Shown: piece by piece, positions 1 through 8,531 of the stretch
Position numbering within the stretch: position 1 is the stretch's first letter
Layout of the letters: each line of letters opens with the position of its first letter
The notes under the pieces: model-generated
Told to the model about the DNA's origin: nothing
What the model saw: only the letters and a program-made list of their open reading frames with translations
Databases searched by the model: none
Assembly: GCA_041170585.1 (NCBI GenBank)
Contig: JBEDNN010000044.1
Span: 1-16,244 of the forward strand
Reading direction: 5' to 3'
Origin: JBDLSY01 sp041170585
GTDB taxonomy: Bacteria; Pseudomonadota; Gammaproteobacteria; Burkholderiales; Burkholderiaceae_C
DNA: 16,244 bases
Translations under genes and position numbers: made by a program

Positions 1-428
1 GCATTGAGTATCGGAACGACTAATTGTGGGCCTGCTTGTTGGGCTAATTCACTGTCTACATGGGTAGTGGTTATACTAAAATCACTGGGTTCTGGCACTA
101 GATAAGCGATTTTCTCTAAAAATGCTTGATACTGTTTTATTGCAATATCACCTTCAATGATATTTGGGTTATTCGTATGCCATTGATTTAATTCGGCTTG
201 CAACCGTTCACGTTCCGCTAATAATGCCCTATTTTTAGGGGCAAGGTCTTGCACAATGGATTCAAATCCTTGCCAAAAATATTCAGCAGCAATGCCTGTA
301 TTGGGTAATATTTCTTGATTCACCAAATCATACAAGGCAGTCGCAATGTGTAGTTTTCCGATTGTAACTCGAGTAAATGTACTCTCAAAATCAGGTAATT
401 TAGAAGCGGCTATTGCAGAAATATTCAT
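1..428 (-). CDS. glcB: Malate synthase G, N-terminal part (cut by window edge)
   Basis: Malate synthase G condenses glyoxylate with acetyl-CoA to give malate in the glyoxylate shunt; it is a cytosolic monomer of about 720 residues. Only the first 142 residues are visible; the gene runs off the left edge. Reading from the ATG at 426-428, I see features typical of the family's N-terminus: LPNTGIAAEYFW near residues 41-52, QDLAPKNRALLAERERLQAEL near 59-79 (AERERL is characteristic), and QAGPQLVVPILNA at the edge, matching the conserved QAGPQLVVPxxNA. The catalytic TIM-barrel residues lie outside the window. The start has no Shine-Dalgarno sequence. It is followed upstream by a repeat-filled spacer and recN on the same strand. 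The family call is firm; the integrity of the rest of the gene cannot be judged here. Confidence 0.93.
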   Translation of the reverse strand, partial: MNISAIAASKLPDFESTFTRVTIGKLHIATALYDLVNQEILPNTGIAAEYFWQGFESIVQDLAPKNRALLAERERLQAELNQWHTNNPNIIEGDIAIKQYQAFLEKIAYLVPEPSDFSITTTHVDSELAQQAGPQLVVPILN

Positions 429-450
429 AAGTTATTAAGTATTTATAGTA

Positions 451-514
451 TTTTGATATTTTGATATTTTGATATTTTTAGTAATATTAAACTTTATAAT
501 TTTATAATTTTATA
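451..514. repeat. Two short AT tandem arrays between glcB and recN
   Basis: TTTTGATA is repeated three times at 451-474. A second array, TTTATAAT, occurs twice and partly a third time at 493-514. Both have 8-bp periods and sit in the 97-bp spacer upstream of glcB. They resemble the unit arrays in other spacers of this window but differ in sequence. Function is unknown; they overlap the region where the glcB promoter should lie. Confidence 0.8.
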
Positions 515-525
515 GCTTTGTAGTT

Positions 526-2217
526 TTAATCAACTATTCGTTGTGCCGCTACAGTGAGTAATTCTTGAGCGTGCTGTAGCGTGGTTGAAGTAATGTATTC
601 ACCACCCAACATTCTAGCAATTTCCTGACACCGTTCAACCTCATTTAAAGGCAGTACAGTAGATAAAGTAATGTCATTCACCAACGATTTACTGACTTTA
701 AGCTGTTGATGTGCGTTAGCAGCTACTTGTGGTAAATGCGTCACTGCCAATACTTGTACGCTTTTACCAAGCTGGCGTAATTTCTGACCCACAATATCTG
801 CGGTTGCACCGCCAATACCACTGTCTACTTCATCAAAAATTAAAGTAGGTATAACCGTTTGACTGCTGGTAACCACACACAATGCCAAGCTAATACGGGC
901 TAATTCACCGCCACTGGCAACTTTTGCTAAAGGCCGTATGGGCTGCCCTATATTAGCACTGACTTGAAATTCAATGCTGTCTACTCCATGAACACAAGCC
1001 GCACTGGGTGTACATGTCACGGCAAATTGTCCACCTGACAAAGCCAATGATTGCATGACTTGTGTAATTTTATGCCCTAGCTTTTTAGCTGCATCAACAC
1101 GTGTTTTAGATAAGCTATTCGCTGCGGTATCATAATGTTTTTGTGCCATCGCAATTGCAGCGTGTAATACTGAAAAATCTTGTTCGGCGTTTAAACGGTT
1201 TAGTTCAGCTTGTACTGTTTTAAAGCGTTCTGGTAAATCAGCGGGCGGTAAACGTAATTTGCGTGCAACACTGTGCAAAATAGCTATGCGTGATTCTATG
1301 GTAACTAGTTGATCTGAATCTAAATCAATTTTATTTAAATAGCTGGCAATAGTGTGTGAAGCCTCTTGTAGTTGAATATACGCTAACTCTAATGGTTCAG
1401 CTAGTTGAGTCATTTGTATATCATATTTTGATAAATGATTGACTGTAGCATTTAAACCGCGTGTGCGTTGCAACAATGAATCTTCAGAGTCGTCTAAAAC
1501 AGTTAAGGCATCCTGTAATTGAGTCAGTAAAGTAGCATTATGAGACAAGCGTTTATGGTCTGTTTCTAACTGTTGCCATTCGCCCGCTATCGGTTGAATA
1601 GCTGATAATTCTTCAAATACCCACGCCAGTTGTTCACGTTGGGCATTTAGCTGGGCATATTGAGTTTCGGCATTGTGTAAGGCTTTTAAACTAGTTTGTA
1701 AATTATCCCAGCTAGAACGTACCGCTTTACGTGCTAATTGATTGTGTGCATACGCATCTAATAATAAGCGTTGATTATTTGATTTTAGTAATGATTGATG
1801 CTCACCTTGCCCGTGAATATCAATTAAAAGCTCACCTAATTCACGTAATTGACCTATTGTTGCCACTGAACCATTTACCGTACAACGGCTGCGATTGTTG
1901 GTGTCAATGGTTCGGCGAATACACAATGTGGGTATTTCTATGGCAGTAGATGTACTTACAGTTTCAATAAAATCATTGTTTAATAACCATTGATGTGCGG
2001 CTTGACTTGGCATAAATGTAGCAGAAATATCGGCTTTATTTTGACCATGACGTATCCAATTAATATCTGCTTTACCGCCCAATACAAAGCCTAAAGCATC
2101 TAATAAAATAGATTTACCCGCCCCAGTCTCCCCTGTTAGCGTTGTTAAACCTGAACTAAACTCTAAGTGAGTATGTTCAATTAATACAAAATTTTTAAGG
2201 TCAAGATTTAATAGCAT
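526..2217 (-). CDS. recN: DNA repair protein RecN
   Basis: RecN is an SMC-like ATPase that acts early in double-strand-break repair with RecA. The 563-residue length fits the family (about 550-560). The N-terminal ATPase lobe carries Walker A GETGAGKS at residues 29-36. The C-terminal lobe carries the ABC signature SGGE (435-438, in VASGGELARISLAL), Walker B TLIFDE (458-463, catalytic E463) followed by DSGIGG, and the H-loop motif VTHLPQVAA with H494. The middle, roughly residues 160-370, is charged and helical as expected for the coiled-coil arm. The ATG at 2217 begins directly with the family's short N-terminal strand, so no alternative start is needed; it has no Shine-Dalgarno sequence. 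It lies downstream of nadK on the same strand, a neighbour pair also found in other proteobacteria. No LexA box was recognised. Confidence 0.96.
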   Translation of the reverse strand: MLLNLDLKNFVLIEHTHLEFSSGLTTLTGETGAGKSILLDALGFVLGGKADINWIRHGQNKADISATFMPSQAAHQWLLNNDFIETVSTSTAIEIPTLCIRRTIDTNNRSRCTVNGSVATIGQLRELGELLIDIHGQGEHQSLLKSNNQRLLLDAYAHNQLARKAVRSSWDNLQTSLKALHNAETQYAQLNAQREQLAWVFEELSAIQPIAGEWQQLETDHKRLSHNATLLTQLQDALTVLDDSEDSLLQRTRGLNATVNHLSKYDIQMTQLAEPLELAYIQLQEASHTIASYLNKIDLDSDQLVTIESRIAILHSVARKLRLPPADLPERFKTVQAELNRLNAEQDFSVLHAAIAMAQKHYDTAANSLSKTRVDAAKKLGHKITQVMQSLALSGGQFAVTCTPSAACVHGVDSIEFQVSANIGQPIRPLAKVASGGELARISLALCVVTSSQTVIPTLIFDEVDSGIGGATADIVGQKLRQLGKSVQVLAVTHLPQVAANAHQQLKVSKSLVNDITLSTVLPLNEVERCQEIARMLGGEYITSTTLQHAQELLTVAAQRIVD

Positions 2218-2243
2218 CAGAAAAAGAAAATAATATTAAAAAA

Positions 2244-2276
2244 TTAAATATACTTAAATATACTTAAATATACTTA
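2244..2276. repeat. 10-bp AT tandem repeat between nadK and recN
   Basis: TTAAATATAC is repeated three times at 2244-2273, followed by a partial copy. It fills the 115-bp spacer upstream of the recN start. The period is one base short of the 11-bp arrays seen elsewhere in this window. No G+C-rich hairpin is present in this spacer. Confidence 0.8.
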
Positions 2277-2332
2277 AAAATATCCAAAAGTATCTAAAAA
2301 ATAAGCGGTCTTAAAAAATAATTAGTGTGTAA

Positions 2333-3286
2333 CTAAACTGCTGTTGTCGCCTGTAAATGAGGCACAATTGGATTGTATGTCCAGTGTAGTTTGTGCCGCA
2401 AAGTATGGTAATAATCGTAAGACAAAGGATGAACGAATATCGTTTTAAGCGGTGATTTGCTTAAACGTATAATATCATGTGCTTGCAAAGCAGGCCATTG
2501 TTGCATATCAAAACTAGCAGTAGCACCCATACCACGGCTAGTCGGCTCTAGTAATACATCAATAATAGAATGGTCAGGTAACACAATAGGACGGTTAGAC
2601 AACGTTTGTGGAGCAACAGGCACTAAAACAAAGCCCGTAACTGCTGGGTGAACAATAGGGCCATTTGAAGACAAAGCATACGCCGTTGAACCTGTAGGTG
2701 TCGCTAATACTAAGGCATCGGCACGTAAATGATAGGTTAATTTTTGGTCAATATGTACACACACATCTACCATACTCGCGTAATTACCACGGGCAATCAC
2801 CGCATCATTTAATGCCAAAGCATGAGCGATGGTTTGACCGTTTCGTATTAATTCACCTTGAATCATACTGCGGGGTTCAAGGGTGTAATGTCCTTGTAAA
2901 ACTGTGTTTAAATCATTTGAAAAGTCTTGCAAACTAATGTCAGTCATAAACCCCAGCTGCCCTTGATTAATACCAATCAAAGGCATATTTGAACCAGCTA
3001 AACCACGGGCAACTGCGAGCATAGTACCATCACCGCCTACGACGACCAAAGCATCAACTTGCGCTGGCATTTCACGCAAATCAGTAATGGTGTATGTATT
3101 GTGTGATACACCAAAGCTGGCTAAACTAACGGCCGTGTGTGTTTCAATTTGACATTCACCACGCTGACACAACCAATTAGCTACGCCTGCAAGTGCAGCC
3201 AATCCCGTGGGAGTTTGCGTATGGGCTGGTTTACCGACTAAGCCAATACGTTTAAATATAGAATTAGATGAAGCGATAGTAAACAT
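2333..3286 (-). CDS. nadK: NAD kinase
   Basis: NAD kinase phosphorylates NAD+ to NADP+ using ATP; it is the only known route to NADP. The 317-residue protein has the GGDGT motif at 84-88 (D86 being the catalytic Asp of the family), IGINQGQLGFMTDI at 104-117, the substrate-binding ND pair at 160-161, and the glycine-rich ATPTGSTAYALSSNGP block at 195-210. SNRPIVLP follows at 230-237. The C-terminal stretch TLRHKLHW is like that of burkholderial NadK. It is about 15-20 residues longer than most NadK proteins, mainly at the ends. The ATG has no clear Shine-Dalgarno sequence. Fba ends 52 bp upstream and recN begins 115 bp downstream on the same strand, so fba-nadK-recN could be cotranscribed. Confidence 0.96.
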   Translation of the reverse strand: MFTIASSNSIFKRIGLVGKPAHTQTPTGLAALAGVANWLCQRGECQIETHTAVSLASFGVSHNTYTITDLREMPAQVDALVVVGGDGTMLAVARGLAGSNMPLIGINQGQLGFMTDISLQDFSNDLNTVLQGHYTLEPRSMIQGELIRNGQTIAHALALNDAVIARGNYASMVDVCVHIDQKLTYHLRADALVLATPTGSTAYALSSNGPIVHPAVTGFVLVPVAPQTLSNRPIVLPDHSIIDVLLEPTSRGMGATASFDMQQWPALQAHDIIRLSKSPLKTIFVHPLSYDYYHTLRHKLHWTYNPIVPHLQATTAV

Positions 3287-3338
3287 AGTAGCCGTATAAT
3301 GTGTTCAAATAAGCAGTTTAGCGTATTAGTGTATAACT

Positions 3339-4403
3339 TTAACGCACCACTTGGTTTAATTGACCTGCACTGTATTGTTGTGCCATCTGATTTAAAGACA
3401 AAGGTTTGAGTTTACCGGCTTGACCTTCGCAATTAAACTCAATATAACGTTGTTTGCAAATCGCTTGTGCCGCTGCACGGGCTGGTTTAAGCCATTCACG
3501 GGCATCAAATTTGTCAGGATTTTCAAACATAAATTGACGCACTGCCCCTGTCATTGCTAAACGAATGTCCGTATCAATATTAATTTTTCTAACGCCAAAT
3601 TTAATGGCTTTTTGAATTTCTTCTACAGGTACGCCATACGTTGTTCGCATTTGCCCGCCATATTGATTGATTTGAGCTAACAATTCTTGTGGCACACTGG
3701 ACGAGCCGTGCATCACTAAATGGGTGTTTGGAATGCGGCGATTAATTTCTATAACGCGGTCAATCGCTAAAATATCGCCCGTGGGTTTTCTTGTAAATTT
3801 ATAAGCCCCGTGGCTAGTGCCAATTGCAATCGCTAAAGCGTCTAATTGTGTACGTTGCACAAAATCAGCAGCTTGTTCTGGGTCGGTTAGTAATTGTTCG
3901 CGCGTCATAATCGCATCAGTACCATGCCCGTCTTCTTTATCGCCTTGCATCGTTTCTAAACTGCCTAAACAGCCGAGTTCACCTTCAACGGTTATCCCTA
4001 ATCGGTGTGCCATATCTACGACTTGACGGGTTACTTGAACGTTGTATTCATAACTGGCAATAGTTTTACCGTCAGCTTCCAAACTACCGTCCATCATTAC
4101 GGAGCTAAACCCTAAATCAATGGCACTTTGGCAAACTGAAGGGTTTTGTCCGTGGTCTTGATGCATCACTAAAGGAATATGGGGGTATTGTTCAATCGCT
4201 GCTTGAATTAAATGCTTAATGAAAGCTTCACCTGCATATTTACGAGCGCCTGCGCTGGCTTGTAAAATCACAGGTGCACCGACTTCGTTTGCTGCTGCCA
4301 TAACGGCTTGGACTTGTTCAAGGTTATTGACATTAAACGCGGGAATACCGTATTGGTGTTCAGCTGCATGGTCTAACAATTGGCGCATAGAGACTAAAGG
4401 CAT
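3339..4403 (-). CDS. fba: Fructose-1,6-bisphosphate aldolase, class II, Calvin-cycle subtype
   Basis: This zinc enzyme cleaves fructose-1,6-bisphosphate to DHAP and glyceraldehyde-3-phosphate, and runs in reverse in gluconeogenesis or the Calvin cycle. The 354-residue length is the usual one for the Calvin-type subfamily (TIGR01521-like), which also occurs in non-autotrophs, so it does not prove CO2 fixation. Visible motifs are PAFNVNNLEQ at 21-30; MHQDHGQNPSVCQSA from residue 80 with catalytic D83 and zinc ligand H84; SVMMDGSLEADGKT at 101-114; GTSHGAYKFTRKPTGD at 195-210 with H198; MHGSSSVPQE at 231-240 with H232; and INIDTDIRLA at 274-283. The start has a good Shine-Dalgarno sequence (AGGA, 7 nt upstream), one of only two strong ones in the window, which fits high expression. 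Downstream on the same strand lies nadK. Confidence 0.96.
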   Translation of the reverse strand: MPLVSMRQLLDHAAEHQYGIPAFNVNNLEQVQAVMAAANEVGAPVILQASAGARKYAGEAFIKHLIQAAIEQYPHIPLVMHQDHGQNPSVCQSAIDLGFSSVMMDGSLEADGKTIASYEYNVQVTRQVVDMAHRLGITVEGELGCLGSLETMQGDKEDGHGTDAIMTREQLLTDPEQAADFVQRTQLDALAIAIGTSHGAYKFTRKPTGDILAIDRVIEINRRIPNTHLVMHGSSSVPQELLAQINQYGGQMRTTYGVPVEEIQKAIKFGVRKINIDTDIRLAMTGAVRQFMFENPDKFDAREWLKPARAAAQAICKQRYIEFNCEGQAGKLKPLSLNQMAQQYSAGQLNQVVR

Positions 4404-4410
4404 CGTATAT

Positions 4411-4414
4411 TCCT
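4411..4414 (-). promoter_or_regulatory. Shine-Dalgarno site of fba
   Basis: AGGA reads on the minus strand 7 nt before the fba ATG. It fixes this start and stands out because most starts in the window have no such site. Confidence 0.75.
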
Positions 4415-4452
4415 AAAAAGTAAGGGTTGAATAAAAATAATTACACCGTTAT

Positions 4453-4480
4453 TTTATAAGTTTCATACGATTTTTGTAAA
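4453..4480 (-). promoter_or_regulatory. Candidate sigma-70 promoter of fba
   Basis: On the minus strand TTTACA (4480-4475) is followed after 16 nt by TATAAA (4458-4453), about 50 nt upstream of the fba start. Both hexamers are close to consensus. The region is so AT-rich that chance matches are common, so this is only a candidate. Confidence 0.35.
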
Positions 4481-4725
4481 ATTTTATAAAATAAAAGCAA
4501 AATATTACTTATTTATAAGTTTACAATCATTCTTATAATTATTCATATTAGCTATAAGCATTATAAATAATAAAAATAAATAATATATATAATAAGCAAT
4601 ATATAATAATCAATATATTATAAGTAATATATAATAAGTAATATAATAATATTAATATTAATATTATTAACATTAATTTGATTTGTATTTATTATACTGT
4701 AATAGGCATATATTAAAAATACGCT

Positions 4726-4758
4726 AAACATATAATAAACATATAATAAACATATAAT
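4726..4758. repeat. 11-bp AT tandem repeat upstream of metH
   Basis: AAACATATAAT is repeated three times without gaps at 4726-4758. The 11-bp period is close to one DNA helical turn, so A-tracts would be phased and the DNA possibly curved. It lies about 130 bp upstream of the metH start. Confidence 0.85.
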
Positions 4759-4885
4759 AAATAATTAATATAAATATAATAAATATTTATTATAAAAATA
4801 AGTACAAATGAAAATATTTATTAAAGTATAATCTAATATAAACAAATTATTATCGTTTTTGACAAAAGTACTAAACATTAAGCAC

Positions 4886-7546
4886 ATGATTATTCATACC
4901 CATCGCACCGTCCCACCTTGCTTTTTATCAGGCCTAGAGCCACTTATAATCAATACTGATTCTTTGTTTATTAATGTAGGCGAACGTACCAACGTTACAG
5001 GCAGTAAAGCGTTTGCGCGTATGATTTTAAATGAACAGTTTGATGAGGCTTTATCGGTAGCACGACAACAAGTTGAAAATGGTGCACAAATTATTGATAT
5101 TAATATGGACGAGGCTATGTTGGACAGCGAAACCGCTATGGTACGCTTTTTAAACTTAATCGCCAGCGAACCTGATATTTCAAGAGTGCCTATTATGATT
5201 GATTCGTCTAAATGGAATGTTATTGAAGCAGGATTACGGTGTGTACAGGGTAAAGCAATTGTTAATAGTATTAGTATGAAAGAAGGCGAAGCAGAGTTTT
5301 TACGGCAAGCTAAACTGTGTAAGCGTTACGGTGCTGCAGTGATTGTGATGGCATTTGACGAGCTTGGGCAAGCAGATACTTATACTAGAAAAGTAGAGAT
5401 TTGCGAACGGGCTTATCGCGTATTAGTGGATACTATTGACTTTCCACCTGAAGACATTATTTTTGATCCAAATGTATTTGCTATTGCTACAGGCATTGAA
5501 GAACACAATAATTATGCCGTAGATTTTATTGAAGCTACACGGTGGATTGTGCAGAATTTACCAGGTGCAAAAATCAGTGGCGGTGTAAGCAATGTTAGTT
5601 TTAGTTTTCGCGGCAATGACCATGTGCGTGAAGCAATTCATACCGTATTTTTATACTATGCGATTCAAGCAGGTATGACAATGGGGATTGTCAATGCGGG
5701 GCAATTAGGTGTTTATGCCCAATTAGACCCTGAATTACGCGACTGCGTAGAAAATGTTGTCTTAAACCGCAGTCCTGATGCTGGCGAAAAACTGGTAGAA
5801 ATCGCTGACCGTCATAAAACAGGCGGTATTAAAAAAGAGTTGGATTTAAGTTGGCGACAAAACGATGTGAATGCGCGGTTATCACACGCTTTAGTCAATG
5901 GAATTACCCAGTTTATTACTGAAGACACAGAAGAATGCCGTGCAAATTTATTTGCAGCAGGTAAACGTCCGATTGAAGTCATCGAAGGGCCACTCATGGA
6001 CGGTATGAACACAGTCGGTGACCTATTTGGGCAAGGTAAAATGTTTTTACCGCAAGTCGTCAAATCTGCACGGGTGATGAAACAAGCCGTTGCCCATTTA
6101 ATTCCTTTTATTGAAGCAGAAAAATTACTAGATCAATCAGCGGGTAAAGATGTACGCAGTAAAGGCAAAATGGTGATTGCTACCGTCAAAGGCGATGTAC
6201 ACGATATTGGAAAAAATATCGTGACTGTTGTTCTACAGTGTAATAATTTTGATGTCGTCAATATGGGCGTTATGGTGCCATGTCATCAAATTTTAGCGAC
6301 AGCAAAAGCTGAAAATGCGGATATTATTGGTTTGTCAGGTTTAATTACACCCAGTTTAGAAGAGATGCAATATGTTGCCAGTGAAATGCAAAAAGATGAT
6401 TATTGCCGTAGCCGTAATATTCCTTTGTTAATTGGCGGAGCAACAACTTCGCGAGTACATACGGCTGTAAAAATTGCCCCTTATTATGATGGTCCTGTTA
6501 TTTATGTGACTGATGCCAGTCGCAGTGTGGGCATAGCCACTCATTTAGTCAGTGACAATGCTAATCAATTTATAAGCAATTTAAAAGTTGAATATGAACA
6601 AGTAAGATTAAACCATGCCAATAAAAAAGCCACACCTTTAGTGAGCTTAGAGCAAGCACGGGCTAATAAAACGTTTATTAATTGGGCAGATTACACCCCG
6701 CCTAAACCTAAATTTATTGGTAAACGACTGTTTAAAAATGTTTCTTTAAATGAATTAGTCCCATTTATTGATTGGCAACCTTTTTTTCAAACATGGGATT
6801 TACACGGCATTAAAGTCATTGATGGCGTAGTACAAGATGACCCTGTTGTCGGTGAAGCCGCCCGTAGAGTGTATGCTGATGCACAAGCGATGCTGACCAA
6901 ACTACTGGCAGGCCGTTGGCTTACCGCGAATGCCATTGTGGCGTTTTATCCCGCTGCCAGCGTAAACGAAGACATTATTTTGTACACAGACGAATCACGT
7001 AAAACGCACTTAATTACTTGGCGTAATTTACGTCAACAAACGGTAAAGCGTGAAGGTATCGATAATAAATGTTTGGCTGATTTTATAGCCCCGCTTAATT
7101 TAGGTATTGCAGACTACATCGGTTATTTTGCCCTGACAACGGGCATTGGTGCTGATGCAAAAGCACATCAATTTGATGATGCAGAAGATGATTACAACAG
7201 CATTATGATTAAGGCACTGGCTGACCGTTTTGCTGAAGCGTTTGCTGAACACATGCATCAACGGGTTAGAACTGATTTATGGGGTTATGTTCCCGATGAA
7301 AATCTAAACAATGCTGATTTAATCGCTGAACGCTATCAAGGTATTAGACCCGCCCCTGGCTATCCTGCTTGCCCAGTTCATACGATAAAAAAACCTATGT
7401 TTGATATTTTAAATGTGGCTGATATTGGTATGGACATAACAGAATCGTATGCTATGACACCTGCCGCCAGTGTCAGTGGCTTTTATTTTAGTCATCCACA
7501 ATCGCAGTATTTTAATGTGGGTGAAGTGAGTGACGAACAACTATAA
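4886..7546 (+). CDS. metH: Cobalamin-dependent methionine synthase, folate/B12/activation half (split MetH)
   Basis: MetH moves a methyl group from methyltetrahydrofolate through cob(I)alamin to homocysteine. This 886-residue protein matches the classical enzyme only from its second domain onward. The pterin-binding domain opens with LSGLEPL and NVGERTNVTGS within the first 40 residues. Next come the B12 cap (EGPLMDGMNTVGDLFGQGKMFLPQVV region) and the B12-binding domain with DVHDIG, whose cobalt-ligand histidine is H439, then SGLITPS and IGGATTS. Last is the SAM-dependent activation domain with RPAPGYPACP (R821 to C829). The N-terminal homocysteine/zinc domain of about 325-350 residues is absent. 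Burkholderial MetH is often split this way, but its partner gene is not in this window. The C-terminus also stops about 20-25 residues early relative to relatives. An in-frame TTG at 4859 would add nine residues; neither start has a Shine-Dalgarno sequence. Confidence 0.95.
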   Translation: MIIHTHRTVPPCFLSGLEPLIINTDSLFINVGERTNVTGSKAFARMILNEQFDEALSVARQQVENGAQIIDINMDEAMLDSETAMVRFLNLIASEPDISRVPIMIDSSKWNVIEAGLRCVQGKAIVNSISMKEGEAEFLRQAKLCKRYGAAVIVMAFDELGQADTYTRKVEICERAYRVLVDTIDFPPEDIIFDPNVFAIATGIEEHNNYAVDFIEATRWIVQNLPGAKISGGVSNVSFSFRGNDHVREAIHTVFLYYAIQAGMTMGIVNAGQLGVYAQLDPELRDCVENVVLNRSPDAGEKLVEIADRHKTGGIKKELDLSWRQNDVNARLSHALVNGITQFITEDTEECRANLFAAGKRPIEVIEGPLMDGMNTVGDLFGQGKMFLPQVVKSARVMKQAVAHLIPFIEAEKLLDQSAGKDVRSKGKMVIATVKGDVHDIGKNIVTVVLQCNNFDVVNMGVMVPCHQILATAKAENADIIGLSGLITPSLEEMQYVASEMQKDDYCRSRNIPLLIGGATTSRVHTAVKIAPYYDGPVIYVTDASRSVGIATHLVSDNANQFISNLKVEYEQVRLNHANKKATPLVSLEQARANKTFINWADYTPPKPKFIGKRLFKNVSLNELVPFIDWQPFFQTWDLHGIKVIDGVVQDDPVVGEAARRVYADAQAMLTKLLAGRWLTANAIVAFYPAASVNEDIILYTDESRKTHLITWRNLRQQTVKREGIDNKCLADFIAPLNLGIADYIGYFALTTGIGADAKAHQFDDAEDDYNSIMIKALADRFAEAFAEHMHQRVRTDLWGYVPDENLNNADLIAERYQGIRPAPGYPACPVHTIKKPMFDILNVADIGMDITESYAMTPAASVSGFYFSHPQSQYFNVGEVSDEQL

Positions 7547-7559
7547 TCACTGTACTTTA

Positions 7560-7603
7560 AAATGAGATTTAAATGAGATTTAAATGAGATTTAAATGAGA
7601 TTT
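7560..7603. repeat. 11-bp tandem repeat, four copies, after metH
   Basis: AAATGAGATTT occurs four times end to end, starting 14 bp after the metH stop and ending in a T-run. The copies are identical and contain no self-complementary arm long enough for a terminator. Confidence 0.9.
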
Positions 7604-7628
7604 TTTTATTACCTACAGTATTAAATTT

Positions 7629-7686
7629 ATTAGCTTAATATTAGCTTAATGAAAGATTAAAACTGTAAAAGCCTAAAACTGTAAAA
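7629..7686. repeat. Further short direct repeats upstream of the CinA-like gene
   Basis: ATTAGCTTAAT occurs twice in tandem at 7629-7650, again with an 11-bp period. TAAAACTGTAAAA occurs twice at 7658-7670 and 7674-7686, a 16-bp spacing. The pair ends about 20 bp before the next start codon, so it could act as operator-like direct repeats, but that is inference. Confidence 0.6.
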
Positions 7687-7706
7687 TCAAGTGTAAAAAC
7701 TATACT

Positions 7707-8531
7707 ATGACACAAACACAATTTTCTTTAATTATTATTGGCGATGAAATTTTATCAGGACACCGTATTGACAAGCATTTTTCGCATATTTTAGCTGCCT
7801 TTAAACAACGTGGATTGAGTCTATCGCAAGTGCAGTATGTCAGTGATGACCGTGAGCGAATCACCCGCACAATAAAGCAAGCTTTAGACAGTGGCGATGT
7901 AGTTATTAGTTGTGGTGGCATTGGTGCAACCCCCGATGACCATACCCGTCAAGCAGCAGCTCATGCTTTAGGCCTTGAATTAGTCTTACACCCACAAGCA
8001 AAAGAGTTAATTACCGCCTTTTGTTTAAGCAAAGGAGATGTAGATATGACTACGCCCCAAAATCAGTTTCGCTTAAATATGGGGCATTTTCCTCTTGGGG
8101 CTGACATTATTCCTAATACATATAATGGTATTCCTGCTTTTAGTATCAACAAACGTTTGTATTGTTTACCTGGCTTTCCTGTGATGGCTTGGCCGATGTT
8201 AGAGTGGATACTTGATACGCACTACCAGCATTTGTTTGATTCACACGTCCAAATAACTCAAGCCATACGGGTATTTGATTTGCCAGAATCAGCATTAATT
8301 AGTTTAATGCACCGTATTGAGTTGGAATATATACCTTTAAAAGTGTATAGTTTGCCCAATGTAGGACAACCAAATATAGAGCACAATAAACCACATATTG
8401 AATTAGGCTGCAAAGCACCTAAAACACATTCACAACACTTAGCCGATGCAATGGCAGCCATACAAGCTGCCGTACAACAATTAGGCGGTACTGTGATGTC
8501 AATCAATCAATCTGCGATTGTGGCGGGATGA
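7707..8531 (+). CDS. CinA/MoaB-like molybdopterin-binding domain protein
   Basis: The protein is a single MoCF_biosynth domain (the Mog/MoaB/CinA-N fold), 274 residues long. Near the N-terminus it has IIIGDEILSG (residues 9-18), and at 69-80 the signature CGGIGATPDDHT, the glycine-rich loop and acidic pair of this fold. Full CinA proteins are above 400 residues and add a C-terminal nicotinamide-nucleotide amidohydrolase domain (PncC-like); that domain is missing, as in many short betaproteobacterial proteins annotated as competence/damage-inducible protein A. In CinA the N-terminal domain is linked to pyrophosphatase activity on ADP-ribose-like or NAD-derived substrates; whether this short form does that is unknown. 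The ATG has no Shine-Dalgarno sequence. It is downstream of metH on the same strand, 160 bp away. Confidence 0.85.
   Translation: MTQTQFSLIIIGDEILSGHRIDKHFSHILAAFKQRGLSLSQVQYVSDDRERITRTIKQALDSGDVVISCGGIGATPDDHTRQAAAHALGLELVLHPQAKELITAFCLSKGDVDMTTPQNQFRLNMGHFPLGADIIPNTYNGIPAFSINKRLYCLPGFPVMAWPMLEWILDTHYQHLFDSHVQITQAIRVFDLPESALISLMHRIELEYIPLKVYSLPNVGQPNIEHNKPHIELGCKAPKTHSQHLADAMAAIQAAVQQLGGTVMSINQSAIVAG

Larger units (their letters stand above)
4441..4858. other. AT-rich divergent spacer between fba and metH
   Basis: By my count 4441-4860 contains 48 G or C bases in 420 (about 11%), and 4561-4860 only 27 in 300 (9%). It is made of simple AT words, including ATAAGTAATATA twice (4620-4631 and 4634-4645) and ATTAAT runs near 4650-4668. 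No coding region, RNA gene, cobalamin or SAM riboswitch, or DnaA-box cluster is visible. It must hold the promoters for fba (minus) and metH (plus). Confidence 0.75.

Noticed and set aside
3339..4403. Calvin-type aldolase as evidence for autotrophy
   Set aside because: This aldolase subtype is common in heterotrophic Betaproteobacteria, and no RuBisCO or phosphoribulokinase gene is in the window.
4441..4858. AT-rich segment as a replication origin
   Set aside because: I saw no TTATCCACA-type DnaA boxes or GATC clusters, and no dnaA, dnaN or parAB nearby.
4441..4885. Cobalamin or SAM riboswitch upstream of metH
   Set aside because: The leader has almost no G or C and none of the conserved G/C-rich cores of these riboswitches.
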